The translations under genes and the position numbers were made by a program. The notes beneath the pieces are model-generated. The model was not told the origin of the DNA and did not search any database. It worked only from the letters and a program-made list of their open reading frames with translations. Shown piece by piece: positions 52,736-61,170 of a stretch of DNA of 64,000 bases. The stretch is taken from positions 1 to 64,000 of the forward strand of contig NZ_JALHLS010000005.1 in NCBI RefSeq assembly GCF_022844445.1, written 5' to 3'. Source of the stretch: Hyphomonas sp. (GTDB lineage: Bacteria; Pseudomonadota; Alphaproteobacteria; Caulobacterales; Hyphomonadaceae). Numbering within the stretch: the first letter of the stretch is position 1; each line of letters opens with the position of its first letter.

Positions 52736-53557
52736 TCAGGCCGCAGCCGCCGGCCCCCGCGCCCGGCTGACGCGCACCCGCACCAGCCAGAAAATCATCA
52801 CCCCCAGCGGCAGGAACGCCGCCACGAAAGGAAAGGCCGAATCCCGCAACACCTCCGGCAGAACCTGCATTTGCCCAAGGAAAAACGAGCCCGACGCGAT
52901 GAACAGCGAGAAGCACATCCGCCACAGGTGCCGCGCCGTACGGGCCACCCCTGAAATCCCCCGCCGGACCAGCACATTTGCCTCCCCCACTGCCGCCAGC
53001 GCGCCGGCCACAGTAAACAGGATGAAAGCCTGAGGCGGCGAGCCGTCGATCGTCCCGGTCGGGCTTGCCGCGCCCATCTGCATGAACATCGCCCCGGTGC
53101 CCGTAATCGCCAGCGCAATCACCAACCCCGCCGCCTCCGCCGCCCCTGCCGTCGCTTTCCGGTGCCGCGCCGCCGACCAGCCGGTTACCAGCAGGTACAG
53201 CGCCATGATTCCCGCCACGAAATTCGGCCGCTGCCCCGTCTCCAGGAACGGCGCCACGCCCGCCCCGATGAGGTAAGTCACGAACATCGAGACGAAGAAC
53301 ACCGCCCCTGCCGCCCGGTGCAGGCGACCGCCCTTCCGGAAGGTCAGCGCCGCCGCGCCCGACAGCATGCCCAGCGTTCCGCCCCCGATATGCAGCCAGA
53401 GCAGCGCCGCCGCCCCGAAATGGGCCCACCACGGCGCGTCCGGTGCCACCTGCAGGTTGCCTGCCTGCGCCGCCCCGGCAAACATCAGCCAGGCCGCCGC
53501 CAGCATTGTCCATCCGGCTAGGATGCGCCCGAAGGCAGGGGTCGTCGGACGTATCAT
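52736..53557 (-). CDS. DUF2306-like multi-pass membrane protein
   Basis: 273 residues from the ATG at 53557, with GGAAGGAG upstream; the frame is open far beyond this but reads as noise. About seven to eight membrane helices. LLWLHIGGGTLGMLSGAAAL (about 56-75), then RKGGRLHRAAGAVFF and ARHLWRMCFSLFIAS are the His-containing family signatures. Shares these with the shorter protein at 7855-8553. Divergent from an AraC regulator gene 120 bp away, which may control it. Molecular function unknown; the conserved His residues suggest heme. Confidence 0.82.
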   Translation of the reverse strand: MIRPTTPAFGRILAGWTMLAAAWLMFAGAAQAGNLQVAPDAPWWAHFGAAALLWLHIGGGTLGMLSGAAALTFRKGGRLHRAAGAVFFVSMFVTYLIGAGVAPFLETGQRPNFVAGIMALYLLVTGWSAARHRKATAGAAEAAGLVIALAITGTGAMFMQMGAASPTGTIDGSPPQAFILFTVAGALAAVGEANVLVRRGISGVARTARHLWRMCFSLFIASGSFFLGQMQVLPEVLRDSAFPFVAAFLPLGVMIFWLVRVRVSRARGPAAAA

Positions 53558-53677
53558 GGCGGCACTCCTTCCCGCAGGGTTGCGGTTCACAAAGCCGGTT
53601 CTTGCCGTTTTTCGATAAGGGCGCCATGATGCCCCGTTGCAGCCGCATGCTCGTTTGTAACAGGGGGCGCCCGAGGC

Positions 53678-54688
53678 ATGACCGAATCGACCGTCTCCGC
53701 AGGCATCGTGCGCGGCCTTGCCGCCTTCGCCGCCACGCGCGGCGCGGACCCGGCCGCCCTCCTCGCCGCGGCAGGCCTCGCCCCCGCCGATCTCGAAGAC
53801 AGTGACACCCGCATCTCGCTCGCCGGCTACCAGGCCCTCACCCGCGCCGCCGAAGCCGCCTGCCACGAGCCCGCCCTCGCCCTCCTCTATGGCGAGGCAG
53901 TCGACATGCCGGAGGTCTCCCTTGTCGGCCTTATCATGACCGCGTCGGCAACCATGGGCGACGCCTTCGCCCAGATGCAGCGTTTCGGCGCCCTCGCGGT
54001 CGAACTCGCGATGCCGCCCGGCGTGCCCCGCTTCGCCATCGTCCCGCGCGGCGCGGACCTCTGGATGGTCGACAACCGGCCGGACCCGAACGCCTTTCCG
54101 CAGCTCTCCGAAGCCGCCTTCGCCCGCCTCGTCTGCGGCCCCCGCCGCTTCCTCGCCGCGCCGCACGTCCTCGAAGTACACTTCACCCACCCTGCGCCCG
54201 CCAGCGCCGCTGAGCACGCACGCGTCTTCCAGTGCCCGGTCACCTTCTCCAGCCCCTGGAACGCCATGCGCCTCCACCCGGAGATCGCCGGCTGGCGCGT
54301 CGCACAGCAGCCCTCTTACGTCTTCGGCATCCTGACCCAGCGCGCGGGCACCCTGCTCGCGAGCCTCGAAGCCGGCCGCACCCTGCGCAGCGCCGTCGAG
54401 GCCCGCCTCCTGCCCACCCTGCATACCGGCGCGGCGAACGCCGACGCGATCGCCGCCGCCCTCGGCATCAGCCGCCAGACATTGTTCCGTAGGCTGAAGG
54501 CGGAAGGCACGAGCTTCAAGCTTGTCCTCGATGATCTGCGGCGCCGCATGGCCATCGATTATCTCACCGCGCGCAACACCTCGGTCAACGAAACCGCCTA
54601 TCTCGTCGGCTTCTCGGACGCCCCCGCCTTCTCCCGCGCTTTCAAGCGCTGGACCGGAAAATCCCCACGCGACCTGCGCAGTGCCTGA
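53678..54688 (+). CDS. AraC-family transcriptional regulator
   Basis: 336 residues. The N-terminal about 200 residues match the arabinose-binding-like domain of AraC regulators (SLAGYQALTRAAE and ALALLYGEAV segments). The C-terminal DNA-binding domain has two helix-turn-helix units: ADAIAAALGISRQTLFRRLKAEG in part (about 250-270), and VNETAYLVGFSDAPAFSRAF with WTGKSPRDLR at the end. Ligand unknown. Divergent from the DUF2306-like gene, a common regulator-target layout. Confidence 0.92.
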   Translation: MTESTVSAGIVRGLAAFAATRGADPAALLAAAGLAPADLEDSDTRISLAGYQALTRAAEAACHEPALALLYGEAVDMPEVSLVGLIMTASATMGDAFAQMQRFGALAVELAMPPGVPRFAIVPRGADLWMVDNRPDPNAFPQLSEAAFARLVCGPRRFLAAPHVLEVHFTHPAPASAAEHARVFQCPVTFSSPWNAMRLHPEIAGWRVAQQPSYVFGILTQRAGTLLASLEAGRTLRSAVEARLLPTLHTGAANADAIAAALGISRQTLFRRLKAEGTSFKLVLDDLRRRMAIDYLTARNTSVNETAYLVGFSDAPAFSRAFKRWTGKSPRDLRSA

Positions 54689-54886
54689 CCCCGCCGCTGT
54701 TGCATTGGTGAGCCCTTGCGGCGGCACTTGCCTGTCGCCGCGCGCCGCGCATTTCGATCGGGGCGAGCGGCCGTCCGCCCGAAGCAGGTCGCCTGGGCCG
54801 GCCTGCACCCAGACACCGGCCAGGCTGCATTTCAGCAAAGGCAAGCCCCCCCCGAATGCCACTTGCCGGACAATACCCGTTTATGT

Positions 54887-54902
54887 TAGTGAACGCTCAC
54901 TA
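54887..54902. promoter_or_regulatory. Palindromic TetR-type operator before the DUF2157-like gene
   Basis: TAGTGA-ACGC-TCACTA is a perfect inverted repeat with 6-base arms. Sequences of the type TTAGTGAACG-TCACTAA are well-known operators of TetR-family repressors. It is 19 bp before the GTG start at 54922 and close to a TATGTT (-10-like) at 54882, well placed to block transcription. No TetR gene is in the window. Confidence 0.75.
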
Positions 54903-54921
54903 TATTTCAGGAGCTGCTACC

Positions 54922-55947
54922 GTGCCCGTCATCCGCCTTGACCTTGCCGCCCTCCTCAAGGCCGGCAGCCTCTCCGAAGCCGAGGCCGCCCGGCTCGAAT
55001 CCCTCGCCCTGCCGGACAGGCGCGGCAACCTCCTCGTCAATGTCCTCCTCATCTTCGGCGCGCTCGCTGTCTCCGCCGCGGCCATCGCACTTGTCCCGAA
55101 CGCCGCGACTGGCCTCACGCTCGCCCTCGGCGCGCTTGTGGGCGCCGAAGCCCTGCGCCGCCTGGCGCCGGGCGAAGCCTTCAGCGTCCTCTCCTCTGGC
55201 CTCGCCCTGATGGGCACGCTCGGCCTCGCCGGCTGGATCGGCTGGCAGTTCGGCGACGCGCCGTCCGCCACCGCAACCGCGCTGCTGATCACCGGCGTAC
55301 TCACCGCCGGCGCCGCCTGGTTCCGCTCGGCCTTCCTCGCCGCGCTTGCCGTCCTTGCCCTCGGCGCCGTCTTCGGTTCCGGCACCGGCTACTGGCACGC
55401 CTCCTACGCCCTCTTTGTCGAGGAGCCGGTCATCACGATTTCAGTCTTCGGCGCGCTGGCTGCCGGATTCTACCGCGTACGGACCATAGTGGACGCAGCC
55501 TGGTCGCTGCTGCTCACGGTCGCGGCCCGCACGTCAATAATTCTCGTCCATTTCGCTTTCTGGGTCGGATCGCTCTGGGGCGACCTGCTCGGCGATTCTG
55601 GCTGGAGACAGACCCGCTATGACGACTATGCCGCCTATGAAGCATGGGAGAAGACCGCGATCGCCCTGCCCGAATGGCCTTTTTCAATCGGCTGGGCGGC
55701 GCTGGCCATTGCCTTGGCGATGCTCACGCGGCGGGGCGGCTTCCTGTCGGTCAGCGCGATGGTCTTCCTCGCTATCCACGCCTACACGCAGTATTTCGAG
55801 GTCTTTGGCGCGGAGCCCGGGACGCTGCTGCTGGCCGGCCTTACGCTTGTGGGTCTTGCTGTGGGCCTGACGGCGTACCTGCGGAAGGAACACCTGGCGC
55901 AGATCCATCCGCCTGGCCCGGGTCCGGATAGTCCGCCTGCTGAATGA
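54922..55947 (+). CDS. Multi-pass membrane protein, DUF2157-like
   Basis: 341 residues from a GTG at 54922, supported by CAGGAG about 9 bp upstream and by the family-like N-terminus with a short cytoplasmic helix region (LAALLKAGSLSEAEAARLE). About ten membrane helices follow. This plan, a soluble helical start then many helices, is that of DUF2157/GDYXXLXY-type membrane proteins, but the match is by outline only. A palindromic operator overlaps its promoter. The last 107 bp overlap the convergent BLUF gene. Confidence 0.7.
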   Translation: MPVIRLDLAALLKAGSLSEAEAARLESLALPDRRGNLLVNVLLIFGALAVSAAAIALVPNAATGLTLALGALVGAEALRRLAPGEAFSVLSSGLALMGTLGLAGWIGWQFGDAPSATATALLITGVLTAGAAWFRSAFLAALAVLALGAVFGSGTGYWHASYALFVEEPVITISVFGALAAGFYRVRTIVDAAWSLLLTVAARTSIILVHFAFWVGSLWGDLLGDSGWRQTRYDDYAAYEAWEKTAIALPEWPFSIGWAALAIALAMLTRRGGFLSVSAMVFLAIHAYTQYFEVFGAEPGTLLLAGLTLVGLAVGLTAYLRKEHLAQIHPPGPGPDSPPAE

Positions 55948-56350
55948 ATTTTGAGAACAGGTGCAACACGTCCCGCGGCACGCCGGCTTCCATCAGGCTG
56001 TCCACACTGTCGCCGGCGCGCGCGACCATCGCGCCAATCCCGTCATGCCGGTCAACGCGGAAATAGTTCATCGACCAGTTCGGAAACACCCGTGCAGACG
56101 CCCATTCCGCCTGGATGCGCACGATGCCCGTATGGCGCCGGTCGCGCAGGATGCGCGCATAGATCTCGTCCACTTCGTCGAATGGCCCTTCGATCAGCTG
56201 CATGAAGCTTGCGCCGTTATGCACGAGATAGCCTGTGATGAAGCGCTCGTCATTGTTGGATTGCGAGATGTTCAGAAGGCTGTCGATGTCCCGGTCGCCC
56301 AGCCCGGGCACGGCCGTACTGACATAGACAATGCGGAACAGGTGATCCAA
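55841..56350 (-). CDS. BLUF-domain blue-light photoreceptor
   Basis: 169 residues if begun at the TTG at 56350; no ATG exists before the domain except one at 56500, so the start is uncertain. With this numbering the flavin-site residues are all present at the spacing of AppA: Tyr9, Asn33, Gln51 (Y to N 24 and Y to Q 42 residues), Trp92 and Met94 in FPNWSMNYF. Binds FAD and senses blue light. The C-terminal about 70 residues hold two short helices and a Pro/Gly-rich tail, with no enzymatic output domain, so it must signal through a partner. Divergent from the SDR gene. Confidence 0.88.
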   Translation of the reverse strand: MDHLFRIVYVSTAVPGLGDRDIDSLLNISQSNNDERFITGYLVHNGASFMQLIEGPFDEVDEIYARILRDRRHTGIVRIQAEWASARVFPNWSMNYFRVDRHDGIGAMVARAGDSVDSLMEAGVPRDVLHLFSKFIQQADYPDPGQADGSAPGVPSAGTPSGPQQDPQA

Positions 56351-56514
56351 GGCCGGGCAAATCCAGAGCGGTTTCGTTGCCCCTTGTCGCGGCCGGTCCG
56401 GTTGCTTGCAAGCCGGGGTGAAATACCCGTCCCGCGAGCGCCCCAATGGACAGGCCCGGCCTGGGCGCGATACGAGGGAAACAGACAGATCAAACAACAC
56501 CCGGGAGGAACATC

Positions 56515-57330
56515 ATGACGCAGCCCAAGGACCTCGAAGGCCGCAGCGCCCTCGTCACCGGATCAGCCACCGGCCTCGGCCGCTCGATCGCGCTGCGCCT
56601 CGCCGAGCGCGGCGCCAGCGTCATCATCAACTGCACCAAGTCCGTCGCGGACGGCGAAGCCACCGTCGCCGATTGCCAGAAGGCCGGCGCGCAGGCGCGC
56701 CTCATCCAGGCCGACGTCTCGACCGATGAAGGCTGCGCCAAACTCGCCGAAGCAGCCGCCCAGGCCGGCCGGCTGGATATCCTCGTCAACAATGCCGGCA
56801 TCACCAAGCACGCACGCGACCATTCGGACCTGGACGCCCTCTCGCGCGAAGACTTCCTGCACACCTATGCGGTAAATGTCGCCGGCCCCTTCCTGATGAT
56901 GCAGAAGGTGAAGCCCCTTCTCGTCGAAGCCCACCGCCAGACAGGCCGTGCCTCGGCCGTCCTCAACGTCTCCTCGATCGCCGGCGTCACCGGTATCGGC
57001 TCCTCGGTCGCCTACGCCGCCACCAAGGGCGCCCTTAACACAATGACGCTCAGCCTCGCGCGCGCCCTCGCGCCCGCCATTCGCGTCAACGCCGTCTGCC
57101 CCGGCTTCATCGGCACGCGCTGGTTCAAGGACGAGATGAGCGCTGAGCAGTACGCCAAGATGGAAGCCGGCGTCGCCGCCTCCGTCCCGCTCCAGGTCGC
57201 CAGCGGGCCGGACGACATCGCCGATTCGGCGGTCTTCTTCCTCACCGATGCCTCCCGGCACGTGACGGGCGAAACCCTCATGGTCGATGCGGGCATGCAC
57301 CTTGGCTATGCGCCCATGGTAGCACGTTAG
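56515..57330 (+). CDS. Short-chain dehydrogenase/reductase
   Basis: 271 residues from the ATG at 56515, with GGGAGG 9 bp upstream. Classical SDR: GSATGLGRS cofactor loop (about 17-25), NNAGIT (about 93-98), the catalytic Ser in NVSSIAG, and YAATK (Tyr-x-x-x-Lys, about 164-168). The C-terminal HVTGETLMVDAGMHLG is usual. NAD(P)-dependent oxidation or reduction of an unknown alcohol or ketone. Divergent from the BLUF gene with 164 bp between. Confidence 0.92.
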   Translation: MTQPKDLEGRSALVTGSATGLGRSIALRLAERGASVIINCTKSVADGEATVADCQKAGAQARLIQADVSTDEGCAKLAEAAAQAGRLDILVNNAGITKHARDHSDLDALSREDFLHTYAVNVAGPFLMMQKVKPLLVEAHRQTGRASAVLNVSSIAGVTGIGSSVAYAATKGALNTMTLSLARALAPAIRVNAVCPGFIGTRWFKDEMSAEQYAKMEAGVAASVPLQVASGPDDIADSAVFFLTDASRHVTGETLMVDAGMHLGYAPMVAR

Positions 57331-57340
57331 AGCCGAAATC

Positions 57341-57377
57341 TGTGGCGAATCCGCCACAGGGGTGTGGATTCGCCGCA
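57341..57377. repeat. Overlapping inverted repeats after the SDR gene
   Basis: The segment 57341-57352 pairs with 57366-57377 over 12 bp (one wobble), and alternatively TGTGGCG (57341-57347) pairs with CGCCACA (57352-57358). The structure starts 11 bp after the SDR stop. No T-run follows. It may end the SDR transcript or act as a switch ahead of the next gene. Confidence 0.5.
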
Positions 57378-57545
57378 ACGCCCAAAGGTGAGGCAAGGGG
57401 TGCATTGCCTGCCCAAAACCCCGGCGAACGCCCACCCCGGCAAGACTTTACGCTACGTTTCCCATCGAATTTTCCGTCACCCCCCGGCACCTTCCAGCGT
57501 GGCGCTCGATCAGGAGCGTACTGACAGAAGCGAGGTTTCCTCCAA

Positions 57546-58205
57546 ATGACCAAGAAATTCACACGGGCGAGTCTGCTCGCAATCGCGCTGGCCTCGGCCG
57601 CAGGCGCAGCCTCTGCACAAGGCGACTTTTCCGCCAACGTCGCGGCGACCAATGACTATGTCTGGCGCGGCGTTTCCCAGAGCGACAACAACTTCGCCGT
57701 CCAGGGCGGCCTCGATTACACCAATGGCGGCTTCTATGTCGGCACCTGGGCCTCGAACGTCGATTTCGGCTCGGACGCAGATATCGAAGTCGATCTCTAT
57801 GGCGGCTTCCGCGGCGCGCTGACCGAATCGCTCAGCTTCGATGTCGGCGTGATCGGCTACATCTACCCGGGTGAAGACGACCTCGACTTCCTCGAAGTCA
57901 AAGCCGGCCTCGGCTATACTGTCGATGCCCTCTCGGCCGGCGTTACCGCCTATTACGACCCGGACAACGAAAACACCTACGTCGAGGGCACCGGTACCTA
58001 CGCCTTCACCGAGAAGTTCAAGGGTCTCGCCAGCGTCGGTAGCTACAGCTTCGATGCAGGCGGCGACTACACCAACTGGTCGCTGGGCGCGACCTACAGC
58101 TTCGACCTGTTCGATCTGACCGGCAAATACACCGATACGGATATCGACGGCGCAACCGACATCGCTGACGAGAACTTTGTCATCATGGTTTCGAAGGTCT
58201 TCTGA
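57546..58205 (+). CDS. TorF-family outer membrane protein
   Basis: 219 residues. Signal peptide with cleavage at ASAQG (about residue 25). The start of the mature protein, NVAATNDYVWRGVSQSDNN, and the next AVQGGLDYTNGGFYVGTWAS are the hallmark of the TorF/Gcw_chp family of small beta-barrels. Strand-like repeats run to the C-terminal VIMVSKVF with terminal Phe. Strongly Asp-rich loops. Function of the family is unknown. A paralogue follows at 58519. Confidence 0.9.
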   Translation: MTKKFTRASLLAIALASAAGAASAQGDFSANVAATNDYVWRGVSQSDNNFAVQGGLDYTNGGFYVGTWASNVDFGSDADIEVDLYGGFRGALTESLSFDVGVIGYIYPGEDDLDFLEVKAGLGYTVDALSAGVTAYYDPDNENTYVEGTGTYAFTEKFKGLASVGSYSFDAGGDYTNWSLGATYSFDLFDLTGKYTDTDIDGATDIADENFVIMVSKVF

Positions 58206-58518
58206 TCTCCGCTTAGCCAGGCGTATGGCAGGGCTTGCGCCCCGCCTGTTGTCCCTCTTCCGGCCTGCCGGGAGAGGGACATTTTATTGCAGCACAGCCA
58301 AAGCCAAGCTTTTCGGCCGCCCCGGTGATACCGTCGGGAAACAGGCCCTGGTCGCTGTCACGACCTGTCGGCGACTGGCGCAGCCAGCAGATCGCTGAGA
58401 AGGCGGCGCGCTGCGCCGCGCGCCGAACAGGTGTTTGAACCCGCCCAGCCCCGCATCTCCTGAACTGACTGGACTTCAATTCCTTGCCCTCCGATACTGA
58501 AACCGGAGGCTGACGATC
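58206..58518. other. Non-coding gap between the two TorF-like genes
   Basis: 313 bp without a protein-like frame. It begins with the terminator described separately at 58252-58290 and then must hold the promoter of the second TorF-like gene. A GC-rich palindromic patch GGCGCGCTGCGCCGCGCGCC lies near 58403-58422. Confidence 0.5.
58252..58290 (+). terminator. Rho-independent terminator after the first TorF-like gene
   Basis: TCCCTCTTCCGGC (58252-58264) pairs with GCCGGGAGAGGGA (58267-58279) over about 12 bp with one wobble, followed by CATTTTATT. It ends the first TorF-like transcript, so the paralogue is expressed separately. Confidence 0.8.
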
Positions 58519-59199
58519 ATGAAACCAGCGTCGTTGATGAAAGCATCGGTGTGCCTGATCGCCGCCGAGCTTCCCGTGTTTGAGAAAATGGCTGCGGCGC
58601 AAGGCAGCTGGACTGCCAATGCCTCCCTGGCCACCGACTATGTTGATCGGGGCATCTCTTCATCAAACGGGAACCCAGCGGTTCAGGGCGGGTTCGACTA
58701 CGCAAACGGCGCGCTCTATGCCGGTGTTTGGGCGTCGACAGTCGATTTTGGTGATACATCCGCCGCAGACTTGGAAGTCAGCGCCTATGCGGGATTGGCT
58801 GACGTGCTGGAAAACGGCATCAGCTGGGATCTGATGGCAACTTTCTTTGACTATCCGGGCGCCGACGCGGAGGACCTGAGTGGTCTGGAACTCAGCGGCG
58901 GACTTGGATACAGCTTCGATACCGGTTTCTGGGTGGCAACCAACGGCGCCTTCAGTCCCGGTGAAGACTATGTCTATACGAGCCTCAAAGCCGGCTACGC
59001 GCTAAGCCCGTCTTTCAGCCTGGACGCAGCCATCGGATCTTACGCCAGCGAAACGGACGGCGACTATACCAATTGGTCAGTCGGCTCGACAGTTTCGCGG
59101 GGCAGCGCCGCAATCGGCCTTCGCTACTGGGACACCGATATCAAGAACTTTGCTCCGGCTTCCAGGCGCATTGTCCTGACGCTGTCGATCAGCAGCTAG
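58519..59199 (+). CDS. TorF-family outer membrane protein, paralogue
   Basis: 226 residues. The signal region is atypical (MKPASLMKASVCLIAAELP, then VFEKMAAAQG), with charged residues before the expected cleavage, so the start or export may be impaired. The mature part repeats the family plan: ASLATDYVDRGISSSNGNP and AVQGGFDYANGALYAGVWAS, then DGDYTNWSVG. It ends in LTLSISS, without the terminal Phe of the first copy. Less Asp-rich and more diverged; the pair looks like an old tandem duplication. Confidence 0.8.
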   Translation: MKPASLMKASVCLIAAELPVFEKMAAAQGSWTANASLATDYVDRGISSSNGNPAVQGGFDYANGALYAGVWASTVDFGDTSAADLEVSAYAGLADVLENGISWDLMATFFDYPGADAEDLSGLELSGGLGYSFDTGFWVATNGAFSPGEDYVYTSLKAGYALSPSFSLDAAIGSYASETDGDYTNWSVGSTVSRGSAAIGLRYWDTDIKNFAPASRRIVLTLSISS

Positions 59200-59299
59200 T
59201 CAGGCGAAGTCTTGACCCCTGTACCGGCGTCTCGGCAGGGGGCTGGAAGTTGCCGGAAAGGGACGCTATACGGTTAGACTTTCCCCAATGAGAGGCCTC

Positions 59300-60424
59300 A
59301 TGCGCATCGGCGTTCCAACCGAAATCAAGAAACAGGAATCCCGTGTCGGCCTGACACCTGAAAGTGTCGGCGAACTCGTCCGCGGCGGCCATGAAGTCCT
59401 CGTTCAGTCCGGCGCCGGCGTGAATTCGGGCTTTGCCAACGAAGCTTACGTCTCGGTCGGCGCTCAGATCGCGCCGGATGCAGATGCAGTATTTGCTGGC
59501 AGCGAACTGATCGTGAAGGTCAAGGAACCCCAGCCGGAAGAAACCGCCCGGCTCACGCCAAACCATACGCTCTTCACCTACCTCCATCTCGCGCCCGATC
59601 CGGTCCAGGCGAAGGGCCTGATGAAATCCGGCTGCCTCGCCATCGCCTACGAAACCGTCACCGATTCCGAAGGCGGCCTTCCACTGCTTCGCCCGATGAG
59701 CCAGGTCGCCGGCCGGATGTCGATGCAGGTCGCCGCCTGGGCGCTGATGCGCACCAAACGCGGACGCGGCATCCTGCTCGGCGGCGTACCAGGCGTTGCG
59801 CCTTCAAAAGTCATCATCATTGGCGGCGGCGTCTCTGGAACGCATGCGGCCGAAATCGCGGTCGGCATGCGCGCGGACGTGACCGTGTTCGACCGGAACA
59901 ACATCCGCCTCAGCCAGCTCGACGAGCAGTTCCGCGGCAGCCTCAAGACGATGTATTCGACCGCGCATTCGCTCGCCGAAGCAATCAAGGACGCCGATCT
60001 CGTGATCGGCGCCGTTCTGATTCCGGGCGCCTCTGCGCCGAAACTGATCAGCCGCGCGCAGCTCAAAACGATGAAGCCCGGCGCCGTACTCGTAGACATT
60101 GCCATCGACCAGGGCGGCTGCTTCGAGACGAGCCACGCGACGACCCACGAAGATCCGATCTATGACGTGGACGGCATCCTTCACTATTGCGTGGCCAATA
60201 TGCCGGGCGCGGTTCCGCGCACCTCCACCTATGCGCTGAACAACGCGACCCTCCCCTTCGTCATGCAGATCGCCAACAAGGGCGCCCGCGCGGCCATCAA
60301 TTCGGATCGCCATCTCGCCAATGGCCTGACCGTTGACCGGGGCACGATCGCGCACAAGCTGGTTGCGCGCGACCTAGGCGAACCTTACGTGCGCCCGGAC
60401 TGGCTGAACGTCGCGTTTACCTGA
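59300..60424 (+). CDS. ald: Alanine dehydrogenase
   Basis: 374 residues from the ATG at 59300, preceded by GAGAGG (an ATG at 59288 is in frame too). NAD-dependent conversion of L-alanine to pyruvate and ammonia. MRIGVPTEIKKQESRVGLTP with the substrate-binding Arg and Lys at the start, VKVKEPQPEE, the Rossmann loop IIGGGVSGTHAA (about 173-184) and YAVNN-like TYALNNATLPF near the end are all family signatures. Followed by a short hairpin at 60432-60447. Confidence 0.97.
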   Translation: MRIGVPTEIKKQESRVGLTPESVGELVRGGHEVLVQSGAGVNSGFANEAYVSVGAQIAPDADAVFAGSELIVKVKEPQPEETARLTPNHTLFTYLHLAPDPVQAKGLMKSGCLAIAYETVTDSEGGLPLLRPMSQVAGRMSMQVAAWALMRTKRGRGILLGGVPGVAPSKVIIIGGGVSGTHAAEIAVGMRADVTVFDRNNIRLSQLDEQFRGSLKTMYSTAHSLAEAIKDADLVIGAVLIPGASAPKLISRAQLKTMKPGAVLVDIAIDQGGCFETSHATTHEDPIYDVDGILHYCVANMPGAVPRTSTYALNNATLPFVMQIANKGARAAINSDRHLANGLTVDRGTIAHKLVARDLGEPYVRPDWLNVAFT

Positions 60425-60447
60425 GATTTTCTCCGTCTACAGACGGA

Positions 60448-60987
60448 TTAGGAATCCAAGGCCGCAATCGCGTCATCGATCGTCGCGCGCGGTTTATCGA
60501 GAATAGCCGCGATCTGTGCCCGCTGCTCGATGGCAAGCCAGAGGCCGAGCATTTCGACGTCAACGACGCGCCATTCTCCGTCCCGCTCCATCACGCGCCA
60601 GCGCACGATCATTTCGTCCTTTCCCGGAGGCGTAACCCGGGTCTCGACAATGGAATCCGTTGCACTCCGGTCGACTGAACCGATGACTTTCACTTCAGCA
60701 TTGGTGAAGTCGTCCCGGTGTTTCTCAAATGTGCTGTCGATGAAGCTGTCGAAGGCTGCGGTGAAACGCTGGCTTTCGTCTACGCTGATCCGGCGGACAT
60801 GCCTGCCGAGCGCGAAGCGAGCAACAGCCGGTACGTCAATCGACTCGGAAAACGCAGCTTCGCCGCGCGCCGGATCAGAAATCAGGGTCGCCGTGCTGGC
60901 GATCAGGGCTTCCGCTTCCTGTCCGGCAAAAGCCGGAAAGGCGGTCATCGCGAGGCTGGCACTGGCGAGAAGGGCGCGAATGCTCAT
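60448..60987 (-). CDS. MlaC-like periplasmic phospholipid-binding protein
   Basis: 179 residues. Signal peptide cleaved at AFAGQ (about 22). The mature part shows the MlaC/Ttg2D pattern: FALGRHVRRISVDESQRFTA at about 57-76, FIDSTFEKH and WRVMERDGEWRVVDVEMLG towards the C-terminus. MlaC shuttles phospholipid between the outer and inner membranes. No mlaEFD genes are adjacent. Convergent with ald across 23 bp. Confidence 0.88.
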   Translation of the reverse strand: MSIRALLASASLAMTAFPAFAGQEAEALIASTATLISDPARGEAAFSESIDVPAVARFALGRHVRRISVDESQRFTAAFDSFIDSTFEKHRDDFTNAEVKVIGSVDRSATDSIVETRVTPPGKDEMIVRWRVMERDGEWRVVDVEMLGLWLAIEQRAQIAAILDKPRATIDDAIAALDS

Positions 60988-61129
60988 GGGCCTGATCCTT
61001 CATGCTTTGCGGAGACGCTATCTGAACAAAGCGCTCGGCGCGGATTTGTTCCCGGCCCGGACCAAATCTCTTGTGACACGAACGTGGCATCGCCCGCATG
61101 AAACTTCCAGCAAGGAAGGATGAAGCACG

Positions 61130-61159
61130 ACCGGGTGTTGCGGGCCAGCAACACCCGGT
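61130..61159 (-). terminator. Perfect 12 bp hairpin after the amidohydrolase gene
   Basis: ACCGGGTGTTGC (61130-61141), loop GGGCCA and GCAACACCCGGT (61148-61159) pair without a mismatch. It lies 11 bp past the amidohydrolase stop. No T-run follows on the minus strand, so termination strength is uncertain. Confidence 0.6.
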
Positions 61160-61170
61160 TAACTGCCGGT

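Noticed and set aside
53558-54862. Extension of the DUF2306-like frame to 708 residues
   Set aside because: The extra 435 residues lie antisense to the AraC gene, are Gly/Ala/Arg noise, and a good ribosome-binding site precedes the ATG at 53557.
60432-60447. Short hairpin TCCGTC-TACA-GACGGA between ald and the mlaC-like gene
   Set aside because: Six base pairs with poor T-tracts; may be a weak bidirectional terminator, but not strong enough to list as a feature.
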